A stretch of 64,000 bases of DNA, taken from positions 434,001-498,000 of the forward strand of contig NZ_JARHUF010000001.1 in assembly GCF_029223195.1 (NCBI RefSeq), read 5' to 3'. The notes below the pieces were generated by a model that saw nothing but the letters and a program-made list of their open reading frames with translations, did no database searches and was not told where the DNA came from. Positions 11,077 to 21,312 of the stretch are shown here, in pieces; position 1 is the stretch's first letter; every line of letters begins with the position of its first letter. This DNA is from Vibrio sp. CAU 1672. GTDB lineage: Bacteria > Pseudomonadota > Gammaproteobacteria > Enterobacterales > Vibrionaceae. The position numbers and the translations under genes were made by a program.

Positions 11077-11446
11077 TTGCTGTAGATAGTTTTGATGTAA
11101 ACGGGAGCGTGTATGTACTATTGGAAACGCTCTGTCCCATACACAAACCATTCAGGAGGAACTTTGCCGTCAGGCAACGATGATAAGGAAAGTTAGCAAC
11201 GCCAACCTAGCGATCCTGGCGTTTGCGTATCAACGATGGTATCCCCTATCCTGCCATGCCCCTGGCAGATAGCGTGGACAATTCACACCGCTATGATGGG
11301 TCTAGTGCCCATCAACCTACCATCGGTGGCGGCAGCCCCTGATGGTTTGAATAACGATGCCCTCATTGTTATTCGTCCTCAGTTCGCGATTGTCCTTCCC
11401 CATCAAATCGCGTCTAAAAAAAGCTCCGCTTTTTCAAGCGGAGCTT
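11077..11446 (+). ncRNA. Candidate sigma-54-dependent structured non-coding RNA, about 370 nt
   Basis: No credible protein is encoded, but almost the whole stretch folds. Helices read directly: 105-110/127-132 (of 11100s) with a possible pseudoknot or alternative pairing 109-115/138-144; 160-165/189-194 enclosing 164-168/173-177; 198-204/217-223; an 8-bp helix 11234-11241/11318-11325 enclosing three hairpins (251-256/263-268, 271-274/289-292, 295-300/308-313); a 12-pair hairpin 349-359/364-374; 385-391/406-412; and a terminator-like stem 421-431/436-446. Several loops are C-rich. It starts at a sigma-54-type promoter and ends at a stem with a short U/C tail. I do not recognise the family. The reading strand follows from the promoter; the function is unknown. 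Confidence 0.55.
11416..11446 (-). terminator. Terminator of the NhaC-family transporter gene (also the 3' stem of the candidate ncRNA)
   Basis: 11-bp stem AAGCTCCGCTT / AAGCGGAGCTT with a 4-nt loop; on the minus strand it is followed by a run of T (A run 11416-11422 on plus), a strong terminator 32 nt after the transporter stop. On the plus strand the tail is only TTCCTTCT-like, so termination there would be weaker. Confidence 0.85.
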
Positions 11447-11478
11447 CCTTCTATAGATTAGCTTTAGGTTAAAATGCG

Positions 11479-13080
11479 TTAAGCACTCTGGTAAGCGTTT
11501 CTTTTCGATTTAGAAACCCAGGACAATACTGCGCAAACAAGCACAAAAGCAACAAAAGCAGCAGCGAATGAAAGCGAAATGGATGTCGTCATACCCAACA
11601 CAACAAAGCCAACACACGATACCAACGCAACCGATAATGCATATGGCAGCTGAGTAGACACGTGGTCAATGTGGTTACAACGAGCCCCCGTTGATGACAA
11701 GATCGTGGTGTCTGAGATAGGCGAGCAGTGATCGCCAAACACAGAGCCAGCCAGCACAGAGCTCAACATCGGCAGCATCAGTGCCAGGTCAGTGGCCCCG
11801 GCCATATCGCCGGCGATAGGTAACATAATACCAAATGTGCCCCAGGACGTACCTGTAGAGAACGCCATTAGACCAGAAAGCAGGAACAGAATCACCGGCA
11901 GCCAATGTGCATTAATATTACCTTGTGCCAGGGTAGACAAATAAGAGCCCGTTTTCATGTCACCAATGACTGAGCCAATCGTCCAGGCAAACACCAGGAT
12001 TAAGATAGCACCGAACATCGATTTAGCACCGATCCAAAGTGTGCGCACAATTTCGTTCACGGCAATACCTTGCTTGATCACAGTAAACATTGCCACTGCC
12101 AGACCAAGCAAACTACCGTAGATCAGCGACATGCCAACGTCAGTGTTTTCAAATGCACCCAACAGGCTGAAGGCCTGGCCGTCGGCTGCCAGAGCCTGAC
12201 CGCCGGTGTAGAGCATCGAAGCAACGGTGGCGATGATCAGTGTCACAATCGGAAGGACAAGATCGGAAACGTGGCCTTTACCGCTCTCGTGGATGTCGAG
12301 CTCTTCATTCAGTTCGTGGGCTTCCTGCAGGTCATTTTCTTGATCTTTGTCGAAACCACGCCCCTGAGAGGCAGCGATTTCATGCTCACGCATTTTACCA
12401 ACATCCAAACCAAACCAAACCACAGCAAACACCATCAATAAGGCGAACACTGCATAAAAGTTCATTGGAATTAGGCGCACATATGCACCTAAAGCAGAAT
12501 ACTCAGTAATACCATGAGAGACCAGAATACCGCCAATAATGGTAATGATGTAGGCACCCCAGCTCGAAGCGGGCATGATCACACACATTGGAGCAGCGGT
12601 AGAATCAAGAATATAAGCTAGCTTAGAGCGAGAGACATAGAAGCGATCGGTTACCGGACGAGAAATTGCCCCCACCGCAAGACTGTTGAAGTAGTCATCA
12701 ACAAAAATAAATACGCCCAAAAAAGCCGCTAGTAATTTCGAGCCACGCTTACTCTTAACGCGAGTCTGAGCCCACTCAGCAAACGCACGGGTACCACCCG
12801 ATAAGGTAAGCAACGCCGTTGTCATGCCCAGTAAGATGAGGAAAGCAACGATACTCATGTTCCAGCTATTGATCCCACCATCTTCAACGAAAACAGAGGA
12901 AACCTGAGCGGTAACGTAACTGGCCGCACTACCAACGGACCAATCATTAAGCAGTACCGCACCTAACACGATACCTACGCCGAGAGAAATCAAAACACGT
13001 CGAGTCAAAATTGCCAGTGTCAATGCGACAATCGGTGGCAATAGGGAAACCGGAGAATTAGCAAAATCTATTAAATTCAT
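11479..13080 (-). CDS. NhaC-family antiporter-like permease, probable lysine transporter
   Basis: 533 residues, inner-membrane protein with about 11-12 hydrophobic segments and the family signatures FVDDYFNSLAVGAI, TSWGTFGIMLPIAG and GDHCSPISDTTILSS. By homology it would be called a Na+/H+ antiporter (NhaC family), but a lysine riboswitch lies in its leader; comparative genomics has assigned such riboswitch-linked NhaC paralogues in Vibrio and Shewanella to lysine uptake (LysW). I infer lysine transport. The ATG at 13080 was preferred to an in-frame TTG at 13089. A charged hydrophilic loop lies in the middle (about 230-265). Confidence 0.85.
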   Translation of the reverse strand: MNLIDFANSPVSLLPPIVALTLAILTRRVLISLGVGIVLGAVLLNDWSVGSAASYVTAQVSSVFVEDGGINSWNMSIVAFLILLGMTTALLTLSGGTRAFAEWAQTRVKSKRGSKLLAAFLGVFIFVDDYFNSLAVGAISRPVTDRFYVSRSKLAYILDSTAAPMCVIMPASSWGAYIITIIGGILVSHGITEYSALGAYVRLIPMNFYAVFALLMVFAVVWFGLDVGKMREHEIAASQGRGFDKDQENDLQEAHELNEELDIHESGKGHVSDLVLPIVTLIIATVASMLYTGGQALAADGQAFSLLGAFENTDVGMSLIYGSLLGLAVAMFTVIKQGIAVNEIVRTLWIGAKSMFGAILILVFAWTIGSVIGDMKTGSYLSTLAQGNINAHWLPVILFLLSGLMAFSTGTSWGTFGIMLPIAGDMAGATDLALMLPMLSSVLAGSVFGDHCSPISDTTILSSTGARCNHIDHVSTQLPYALSVALVSCVGFVVLGMTTSISLSFAAAFVAFVLVCAVLSWVSKSKRNAYQSA

Positions 13081-13192
13081 GATCTTCAAAAACCAAAGTT
13101 TGGCTAGAGATCTACTGCAGACAAGTCACGCAACACCATTGATACGTGCTCATGTTGAACTTAGCGACAGGGAAGCGAACACTCCACCCAAC

Positions 13193-13370
13193 CCTACAGT
13201 AGCGCTCCATAGTTTAATGTAAATAAGACTATGGCAGTGTTGTTCCTTTCGGAGACAACCCCAGCAAGGTGCTTTGATCAGGCAACTTACTTCGGCAGAC
13301 ACGCCTTTCACTATTATTCATTGGCATCACCCCAATAATAGCTACTCTTCGAGCCTGCGCCTCTACGGCA
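13193..13370 (-). promoter_or_regulatory. Lysine riboswitch (L box)
   Basis: On the minus strand the leader shows the conserved lysine aptamer elements in order: GTAGAGGCGCA (13366-13356), GAAGAGTA, GGGGTGATGCCA hairpin arm, GTGAAAGGCG (GAAAGG at 13309-13304), TGCCGAAG (13297-13290), a GGAACAAC-type hairpin arm and closing GGAGCGCTAC. It sits about 110 nt upstream of the transporter start. Binding of lysine would lower expression. The 3' strand of P1 can also pair with 13112-13120, a possible switching partner. Confidence 0.85.
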
Positions 13371-13955
13371 ATAACGCATAACCAACTATATACTGGATAA
13401 ATCAGCAACAGATTGTCTGCTGTATTGCATCAGGTACTAGGTATTGTACGCATGACCCCCTCCAATGCAACACATTAGCCCGAATTAATTATTAATCTGT
13501 CAACACTATGGTTTAAATTTGTTCGATTAGCACACTTAGCATACGCAACTAACAGCACTGTAACTAATGTAAATAAAACGACATCAGCCTTGATAAGCAC
13601 ATTTCATTAAACAGCCTATTCTGTTGGTTGTACCCCATTTCCATTATTGCTGATAAGGTCTTTGCAAATATTACCTATTTTACCTCATATGAATATTGGC
13701 GAAATTAATGTGTCACTCTGCTTCTATACAACTAGGCCCACATTTTTGAGAAATTTGAGTAAATTTTCATATCGAAATGCTTATAAAACCATTTTTCGCA
13801 CTTAATTTCGGATAATATTAGAAAGCAATCACAATTAGTATTTGCACAATCAGCGGTTATAACGTTAAATATAAGGACTTTATATCTATATTTGTTTGTC
13901 TAAATAGTGGCAACAGATTATTACAAATTAACCAGTCACATGAATAGGAAAAGTT
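13371..13955. other. AT-rich intergenic region upstream of the lysine-riboswitch leader and of hns
   Basis: No ORF is supported. The left part must hold the promoter of the riboswitch transcript (minus strand; a weak TATAGT near 13388 is the only candidate seen). The right part holds the hns promoter: TTGCAC near 13853 followed after 17 bp by TTAAAT is a plausible pair. The long A/T tracts suit curved DNA and H-NS autoregulation, which is inference. Confidence 0.5.
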
Positions 13956-14363
13956 ATGTCAGAGCTGACTAAAACACTTCTTAATATCCGTAGCCTTCGT
14001 GCGTTTTCTCGTGAGCTGACTCTAGAGCAATTGGAAGAAGCTCTAGATAAACTAACCGCCGTTGTTGAAGAGCGTAAAGAAGCAGAAGAAGCAGAACGCG
14101 CAGCGCAAGCTGAACAAGAAGCTAAATTGGCTGCTATCGCAGAAAAAATCTCTCAAGATGGTATCGATGTTGAAGCGTTAATTAATGCGCTTTCAGGTGA
14201 AACCAAAACCAAAGCAAAAGCCAAACGAGCTCCTCGTCCGGCAAAATACAAATACGTCGATACAAATGGTGTTGAGAAAACCTGGACAGGTCAAGGCCGT
14301 ACACCTTCAGCTATTCAAGAGCAACTAGATGCCGGTAAATCACTAGACGATTTTCTTATCTAA
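13956..14363 (+). CDS. hns: H-NS-type nucleoid protein (VicH)
   Basis: 135 residues. The N-terminal half is a charged coiled coil for oligomerisation (about 1-65), followed by a basic linker (KTKAKAKRAPRP) and the C-terminal DNA-binding domain with the AT-hook-like core TWTGQGRTP (about 108-116). H-NS binds AT-rich DNA and silences acquired genes. In Vibrio it is called VicH; position next to gsk is conserved. It has its own terminator and a long AT-rich upstream region. Confidence 0.96.
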   Translation: MSELTKTLLNIRSLRAFSRELTLEQLEEALDKLTAVVEERKEAEEAERAAQAEQEAKLAAIAEKISQDGIDVEALINALSGETKTKAKAKRAPRPAKYKYVDTNGVEKTWTGQGRTPSAIQEQLDAGKSLDDFLI

Positions 14364-14374
14364 GATTGCATAAT

Positions 14375-14403
14375 AAAAGGCGCCCAATCGGCGCCTTTTT
14401 GTT
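14375..14403 (+). terminator. hns terminator
   Basis: 10-bp stem AAAAGGCGCC / GGCGCCTTTT, 5-nt loop, T-rich tail, 11 nt after the hns stop. Confidence 0.92.
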
Positions 14404-14410
14404 TACTAAA

Positions 14411-14442
14411 TAAAAATGGCGTGTTTAACAACACGCCATTTT
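14411..14442 (-). terminator. gsk terminator
   Basis: 13-bp perfect stem (AAAATGGCGTGTT / AACACGCCATTTT) with a 4-nt loop, T-rich on the minus side, 29 nt after the gsk stop. Confidence 0.9.
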
Positions 14443-14470
14443 AATAAACCGGTCGGACTGACAACCTTTG

Positions 14471-15775
14471 TTACCTTTCCCAATATGCCTCTTCTAAGCT
14501 GTCTTCGCGCTCGGGAAGACCACGCGAAAGGCGTGGTGAGTGCTGAACAAGAACTTCGTAGCTTGCTCGATTAGCATATTTACACACTTGCGAGAATGAA
14601 GAGTAGGTTAAATACTCGTAAGAATGCTTACTTGAGTTTGGTACATTCTCTCGGTGATATTTATTGGCCGCCATATCGTGCAGCACCGCGGATAATGCCG
14701 CATCCCCGGCACCATTAGTGTTTTTAATTTTCTCCGGTCCGCCCATGTAAGGAGAAATATGTGAATAAACTTTAATTGGGTTTTCACATGCCTCTTTTTT
14801 CGCCGGACGGCTAAACTCATAACGGTTAAACTCAGCAATTGAGCCTGGCAGTAACGGCAAAGACGTTTCTCGCTTAGCACTATCCTCAGTATACCCTGCC
14901 ATAAATAACCCCACCGGACCCGCAGTACATAATACCATATCGGCCCAGTCCAGCGTTTTATCTGATGCCGCCAGCGGATCGGACTCACCAGTCAACGCTT
15001 CTGCTTCATCTTCATTCATCGCCACGACAGAAACATGGTCACGAATAAAGGCTTGCCAGAACTGGGGATCGTCTTGAATAACAAACTTGGTACCCAGAGT
15101 GAGAACCACCGGCACATCATGTTGTTTGGCATACTCAATGGCTTTCATTGTCGCATCTGGCATCGGGTCACCCGGTTTACAACGTACCAGATACGCGGTG
15201 ATGACTAACGCCGAAGCGGTTTCAAAAATCTTTTCCGGAATACTTTCAGGATGAAGTTGGTTCATTTTACCTTCACTGATGGCGAAAGTACGTTCACCAT
15301 CTTCAGTAATAAGCGCAAAACAGCGGCCAACAGCCCCATCTACCCCTTGAAGATAATTAAGATCCATGCGGCTTGAGGTATTACACAAATAACGGTAACC
15401 ATAGCTACCAATTTTAATGTCCTGGCTCATCACGCCCAGCAATGTAGAGCGATCATCGGCAAGAACAGAATAATTGTGCAACGTATTACCAATCGTGCCC
15501 CCGGCATATTCATTGGTGATCAGGTTTTCTTCTTTTAATTGCAGATACAGCGCTTCTGCCTTGACATCATCAATGACCAGGGAGTGCCCCTTACTCAAAC
15601 CGAATTTTTCAATCACATCTGTCGTCACTTTGGCTTCAATATCCACCAGCGTCTGATCAATACCGATAATGTGCGTGCGCGCCATCTTCTTGCTTTCTTG
15701 CGCTTGGCTCACCAAAGGGTCGCGAGCATGAACAGGAAAATAGTGCTTCGATTTACGTTGTCCAGGAAATTTCAT
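14471..15775 (-). CDS. gsk: Inosine-guanosine kinase Gsk
   Basis: 434 residues, PfkB/ribokinase family. It phosphorylates guanosine and inosine with ATP in purine salvage. The family ATP/anion-hole signature NTNGAGDA is in the C-terminal third and GGTIGNTLHN, a glycine-rich substrate motif, near residue 90. Length matches E. coli Gsk (434). It is a single gene with its own terminator. Confidence 0.96.
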   Translation of the reverse strand: MKFPGQRKSKHYFPVHARDPLVSQAQESKKMARTHIIGIDQTLVDIEAKVTTDVIEKFGLSKGHSLVIDDVKAEALYLQLKEENLITNEYAGGTIGNTLHNYSVLADDRSTLLGVMSQDIKIGSYGYRYLCNTSSRMDLNYLQGVDGAVGRCFALITEDGERTFAISEGKMNQLHPESIPEKIFETASALVITAYLVRCKPGDPMPDATMKAIEYAKQHDVPVVLTLGTKFVIQDDPQFWQAFIRDHVSVVAMNEDEAEALTGESDPLAASDKTLDWADMVLCTAGPVGLFMAGYTEDSAKRETSLPLLPGSIAEFNRYEFSRPAKKEACENPIKVYSHISPYMGGPEKIKNTNGAGDAALSAVLHDMAANKYHRENVPNSSKHSYEYLTYSSFSQVCKYANRASYEVLVQHSPRLSRGLPEREDSLEEAYWER

Positions 15776-15891
15776 ATTGTAAGTCTGAGTAAGGGATGAA
15801 AAGGAGAACGGATTCTATACTGCTGCCAATCCAGCGGCAATAAAAGCTAGTATAGCAAACGTTTGCCGGGTGCTTTTTTATCAATCCTGGC

Positions 15892-16161
15892 TTATTCACC
15901 TTCCATAAAGCTTAAATCCGGCAACCGATCCAGATGTTCACTGTAACGTTTGAGGTTAAACTCACCCTGGTTTTTCATCACATCGAAAATCTCAATAGAA
16001 ACTGCGCACGCCATCATTGCTACCGCATCTTCACGGGGCGTTCCGGTCATCACCAGCCGCATTAGGGTTTCCTTCACTTTTACCGGGTTACCATCTTCAA
16101 GCTGATTCTCAATAATTTCTATCAGCTCAGCCTCTTGCATAAACTGGGTTTCATCCGTCAT
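15892..16161 (-). CDS. Small conserved protein of unknown function
   Basis: 89 residues, acidic, mostly predicted helical, no signal peptide, no cysteine-rich motif apart from one Cys in MMACAVSIEIF. I do not recognise a named domain. It lies between gsk and mnmA and is read in the gsk direction. The start ATG has a GGAGAAAG-like ribosome binding site just upstream, and coding bias looks real. The frame ends with a stop well before gsk. Confidence 0.75.
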   Translation of the reverse strand: MTDETQFMQEAELIEIIENQLEDGNPVKVKETLMRLVMTGTPREDAVAMMACAVSIEIFDVMKNQGEFNLKRYSEHLDRLPDLSFMEGE

Positions 16162-16351
16162 TTACTTTCTCCTCTTGGATTTTGGCCAACTATGCCATAT
16201 ATACCCTGTCTATACTTATCGATTTTTCACAGATACGTGTTTTTTGGTGTGTTTTTAATCAAAAACAAATTGTGATTTCGATCTCGGATCTGTCCCCGGT
16301 TTGTGGTTTCTGTTAGAATCTGCGTCCTGTTAATTTAAGTGGTGTTTAGTA

Positions 16352-17476
16352 ATGTCTGATAACAGCCAAAAGAAAGTCATCGTCGGTATGTCCGGCGGCG
16401 TTGATTCATCTGTTTCTGCGTATCTTCTCAAGCAGCAAGGCTACCAAGTAGAAGGCCTGTTTATGAAGAACTGGGAAGAAGACGACAACGAAGAATATTG
16501 CACAGCAGCAGAAGACCTCGCCGATGCTCAGGCAGTATGTGACAAACTCGGCATCCATCTACACACCATTAACTTTGCTGCAGAATACTGGGATAACGTA
16601 TTTGAGTACTTCCTTGCTGAATACAAAGCCGGCCGTACGCCAAACCCAGACATTCTTTGTAACAAAGAAATTAAGTTTAAAGCCTTCCTTGAGTTCGCCG
16701 ATGAAGTTCTGGATGCAGACTACATTGCAATGGGTCACTACGTACGTCGTTCTTTCCCGGAAAGTGGTGAGAAACCTCAGATGCTACGAGGCCTGGATAG
16801 CAACAAAGACCAAAGCTACTTCCTTTATACGCTCAGCCATGAACAAGTTGCCCGCAGCCTGTTCCCTGTTGGTGACTTAGAGAAGCCGGAAGTTCGCCGT
16901 ATCGCAGAAGAGCAAGGTTTAGTTACGGCGAAGAAAAAAGACTCAACCGGTATCTGCTTTATCGGAGAGCGCAAGTTTACCGACTTCCTTGGCCGTTACC
17001 TACCCGCTCAGCCAGGCGACATCGAAACACCTGAAGGTGAAGTGATCGGCCAGCACCAGGGCCTGATGTACCACACACTAGGCCAGCGCAAAGGTCTCCA
17101 TATCGGCGGTCGCAAAGGTGGTGGCGGTAACGAAGATCCGTGGTTCGTTGGAGATAAAGATCTTAAACGTAACGTTTTAATCGCCGTACAAGGCAAAGAT
17201 CATCCAATGCTGAAATCAGAAGGTCTACTTGCATCACAACTTCACTGGGTTGATCGTGAGCCGATTCGCGATGTTATGAAGTGCACAGTGAAAACACGTT
17301 ACCGTCAACAAGATATTCCTTGTACAATCATCCCTATCGATGATGACAACATTAAAGTTATCTTCGACGAACCTCAAATCGCAGTGACTCCGGGTCAGTC
17401 TGCGGTGTTTTATCAAAGTGACGTGTGCTTAGGTGGTGGCATCATCGAGCAGCGCATTAAATATTCTCAAGCTTAG
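16352..17476 (+). CDS. mnmA: tRNA-specific 2-thiouridylase MnmA
   Basis: 374 residues. It thiolates U34 of tRNA Lys, Glu and Gln using sulfur relayed from IscS/TusE. The PP-loop [10 protein letters not shown] is at residues 12-21; the catalytic cysteines are in [11 protein letters not shown] (about 100) and [11 protein letters not shown] (about 200). hflD follows 10 nt later, the same pairing as in E. coli. Confidence 0.98.
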   Translation: MSDNSQKKVIVGMSGGVDSSVSAYLLKQQGYQVEGLFMKNWEEDDNEEYCTAAEDLADAQAVCDKLGIHLHTINFAAEYWDNVFEYFLAEYKAGRTPNPDILCNKEIKFKAFLEFADEVLDADYIAMGHYVRRSFPESGEKPQMLRGLDSNKDQSYFLYTLSHEQVARSLFPVGDLEKPEVRRIAEEQGLVTAKKKDSTGICFIGERKFTDFLGRYLPAQPGDIETPEGEVIGQHQGLMYHTLGQRKGLHIGGRKGGGGNEDPWFVGDKDLKRNVLIAVQGKDHPMLKSEGLLASQLHWVDREPIRDVMKCTVKTRYRQQDIPCTIIPIDDDNIKVIFDEPQIAVTPGQSAVFYQSDVCLGGGIIEQRIKYSQA

Positions 17477-17486
17477 GAGTCGTTAC

Positions 17487-18107
17487 GTGGCGAACACACT
17501 TTATGACCGTACTATTGCTTTTGCCGGTATTTGTCAGGCCGTGGCGTTGGTTCAGCAGGTTGCGCGAGACGGTCATTGTGATCAAGATGCCTTTGAAACG
17601 TCAATCAAGGCCATTTTGAATACTAATCCAGCCAACACCGCCAGTGTTTTTGGCCATGAAGCCAACCTAAAACTGGGCCTGGAATGCTTGGTAAAGGGCA
17701 TTGACAGCACACCTGCCGGCAGCGAGATCACCCGCTACATCATTAGTTTAATGGCTTTAGAGCGTAAGCTTACCGGTCGCAATGATGCCATGTCGCAGCT
17801 TGGCGATCGTATCCAAATGGCACAACGCCAAACGGATCACTTTGAACTGCTCGATGAACAGATGATCAGCAACCTGGCCAGTATTTACCTCGATGTGGTG
17901 AGCCCGATTGGTCCTCGTATTCAGGTAACCGGAACCCCATCGGTACTGCAACAGACCTCAAACCAGCATAAAGTGCGGGCGCTGTTGTTATCCGGTATTC
18001 GCAGTGCGGTACTCTGGCGCCAGGTTGGCGGTAAGCGTCGCCACTTAATCTTCGGACGCAAGAAGATGGTTGAACAGGCACAAATCCTGTTAGCCAGAAT
18101 GGCATAA
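17487..18107 (+). CDS. hflD: HflD, lysogenisation regulator homologue / inner-membrane-associated protein
   Basis: 206 residues from a GTG start. AGGAG lies 7 nt before the GTG, while the longer frame opening at 17433 runs inside mnmA. E. coli HflD (213 aa) binds phage lambda CII and affects lysogeny; its housekeeping role is unclear. The protein is alpha-helical, lacks a signal peptide, and contains the family segment [13 protein letters not shown] near the start. It is co-transcribed with mnmA and ends at a terminator. Confidence 0.93.
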   Translation: MANTLYDRTIAFAGICQAVALVQQVARDGHCDQDAFETSIKAILNTNPANTASVFGHEANLKLGLECLVKGIDSTPAGSEITRYIISLMALERKLTGRNDAMSQLGDRIQMAQRQTDHFELLDEQMISNLASIYLDVVSPIGPRIQVTGTPSVLQQTSNQHKVRALLLSGIRSAVLWRQVGGKRRHLIFGRKKMVEQAQILLARMA

Positions 18108-18117
18108 ATCCAGCAGC

Positions 18118-18147
18118 TAGCTCGCGTTTACCGCGAGCTAATTTTTT
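18118..18147 (+). terminator. mnmA-hflD terminator
   Basis: 9-bp stem TAGCTCGCG / CGCGAGCTA, 5-nt loop, six T. Confidence 0.9.
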
Positions 18148-18153
18148 GACTAA

Positions 18154-19623
<1,470 letters not shown>

Positions 19624-19653
19624 TCACTGAGTGATAAACTGAAAATGCATAAG

Positions 19654-19680
19654 GTTGACGCGAACGCGTCAACTTTTTTA
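19654..19680 (+). terminator. purB terminator
   Basis: Stem GTTGACGC / GCGTCAAC with a GAAC loop followed by a T-run, 30 nt after purB. Confidence 0.88.
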
Positions 19681-19701
19681 TTTTGGCGTCGATAACCGTA
19701 T

Positions 19702-20241
19702 TTAAGGCTGTTTTTGAAAGAACAAGGTTATCGTTCCGACCTCGACACCAAACTTCTTAATCTTAGTCAGGTTAAACACGTGCATCTCATCCTGGCGATA
19801 AAGCCAGTCATCAAAGGCAACCGTGATACTCGACTCATCCAACTGTAGGTTAAAGTCGTATTGCCATTGCAGTGCGTTACCTTGTTCTTTGCCCGTCGCA
19901 ACACCAATGATGTCGTCGGCTTTCCCCCTGTAGCTGCCGTCTTCTAACCTCGTGATAACCCAAATCCGCTGGTCGAGCGAACCATCATCAAACACGAAGT
20001 CTTCCACCAGCGTCAGCTCGTTACCATCAACGCTACCAACAATATCCACTTCAAAGCGGCGGGTTTGCTGCTCCGTGTAATCTTGCACCATGCCCCACGC
20101 CTTGATCTCACCGTCAAAATAACCAAACAAGTCAAAGGTTGGTGTCGCCGCCCGGTAGTTAGCGATATCAGCAGAACAAGCCCCTAGCAAGGCTGCGGCT
20201 GCAATCACCGACACTTTTATCATTCGCTTTACTATTTTCAC
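19702..20241 (-). CDS. DUF3833 lipoprotein
   Basis: 179 residues. A signal peptide ends in the lipobox LGAC (Cys about 22), so it is a predicted lipoprotein. The remainder matches the DUF3833 family (FDLFGYFDGEIKAWGMVQD), whose biochemical role is unknown. It is the last gene of the eight-gene cfa operon; its start overlaps the stop of the preceding gene by one base. The family regularly accompanies Cfa, DUF1365 and DUF2878, suggesting a role in modifying envelope lipids. Confidence 0.88.
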   Translation of the reverse strand: MKIVKRMIKVSVIAAAALLGACSADIANYRAATPTFDLFGYFDGEIKAWGMVQDYTEQQTRRFEVDIVGSVDGNELTLVEDFVFDDGSLDQRIWVITRLEDGSYRGKADDIIGVATGKEQGNALQWQYDFNLQLDESSITVAFDDWLYRQDEMHVFNLTKIKKFGVEVGTITLFFQKQP

Positions 20242-20834
20242 TACCTCACCTGCCCAATCAGTTGTTTGCGAAGTTTAGGAAACTCCGTTTGTGGTGATAA
20301 CCAAATAGAGAGAAACGCATCATTAAGTCGTTCATCTTTTACGTACCCAACCGTTTGATGAGGCACTCGGCCCGCCTGGCGATAAATAAGTTGTCCTGTT
20401 TTACCGTCAGTGAGATACGTCAGCTCATCACCCTTCTTAATATTGGGGAGCATGGTATTAAGCTCGGAAATCCACTGCCGACGATAAGGCTGAGTAAAGC
20501 CGAGCTTTTGCCATTGCTCATCGGTCACATCGAGCAGTTGCTCTTTACTGATGTCACGCTGATAGTTGATTTCGAGCGCAAAGGGATGAGGAGAAACGTC
20601 ACTCGAGACGGTGTACTGGCCATCCGGGGTTTTTAGGCGAGATTTATAGATATCAAAGATGAACCACGTAAGTTGAGCTTCCCCTACCGTCTGCCAATGT
20701 TGCCAACTGCTTGTATCTGCTGTGATACGCGCACCCGCAACATTATGAGCTTGCAAAGGCACGGCACACAACAGCGAAACTGCCATCACACCATTAGTCA
20801 GCTTCCGTTTCCAATTTCTCTTCAACCCTTTCAT
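20241..20834 (-). CDS. Chalcone isomerase-like periplasmic protein
   Basis: 197 residues with a basic n-region and hydrophobic signal sequence cleaved about residue 29 (VPLQA-H). The mature part matches the bacterial chalcone-isomerase-like family (GEAQLTWFIFDIYKSRL, LEINYQRDISKEQLL). The plant enzyme activity is not implied; in bacteria the fold may bind fatty acids. The start overlaps the previous gene by 41 nt; a shorter start at 20786 would spoil the signal peptide n-region, so the longer one is kept. Confidence 0.82.
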   Translation of the reverse strand: MKGLKRNWKRKLTNGVMAVSLLCAVPLQAHNVAGARITADTSSWQHWQTVGEAQLTWFIFDIYKSRLKTPDGQYTVSSDVSPHPFALEINYQRDISKEQLLDVTDEQWQKLGFTQPYRRQWISELNTMLPNIKKGDELTYLTDGKTGQLIYRQAGRVPHQTVGYVKDERLNDAFLSIWLSPQTEFPKLRKQLIGQVR

Positions 20835-21306
20835 TTGCGTATACCCTGAGTATCAATAGCATCATCGCGCACCACTCAACGAATAAAAGCGCCAGAGTCG
20901 TACTCATGCTGAATCCAAATTCAACGGCTTGGAATTTATAACCAGCGAAGTAGCTCACTGTTCCTCCGAGACCGCCTACTATTGATACGTAGGTTTTGGG
21001 AAAACGGTACAAAATTGACTTTAGTTGGTAAGCATACCAGGAGAACAGAACCCATAAGCACAAGAGCCAAACAGGTAACCATTGCGTCGGGAAGATGAAT
21101 ACAGAAAATTGTTGGTTGAGGGTTTCGAGCACCAGCCCCGTCGTTACGATACTGGCGATACTCTTTAACGAAGAACGGTCCGTTTTCCAGCAATACACGA
21201 CGGTCGCAAGGGTCAGCAATAAAGTCAGCCACTGCCACTGATAGGTTCCAAGCACCGCTGCAAACCAGATGAGTTGGAACCATGTCGATGCAATAAACAC
21301 TCTCAT
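20794..21306 (-). CDS. DUF2878 inner-membrane protein
   Basis: 170 residues with five or six hydrophobic segments, matching the DUF2878 family. It starts 6 nt after the cfa stop. No enzymatic motif is visible. Its constant association with cfa and DUF1365 genes suggests a membrane accessory for the same lipid pathway; this is inference. Confidence 0.82.
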   Translation of the reverse strand: MRVFIASTWFQLIWFAAVLGTYQWQWLTLLLTLATVVYCWKTDRSSLKSIASIVTTGLVLETLNQQFSVFIFPTQWLPVWLLCLWVLFSWYAYQLKSILYRFPKTYVSIVGGLGGTVSYFAGYKFQAVEFGFSMSTTLALLFVEWCAMMLLILRVYANERVEEKLETEAD

Positions 21307-21312
21307 AACAAA

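Noticed and set aside
11077..11446. Interpretation as a CsrB-type RNA
   Set aside because: CsrB RNAs carry many GGA motifs in hairpin loops; here there are few on either strand and the plus-strand loops are C-rich.
11236..11472. 78-residue plus-strand ORF in the candidate ncRNA
   Set aside because: No ribosome binding site, overlaps the strong hairpins and terminator, low-complexity composition; the RNA structure explains the region better.
13375..13420. LexA-like CTG...CAG palindrome upstream of the riboswitch
   Set aside because: The CTG-to-CAG spacing is 7, not the 10 required for a LexA box.
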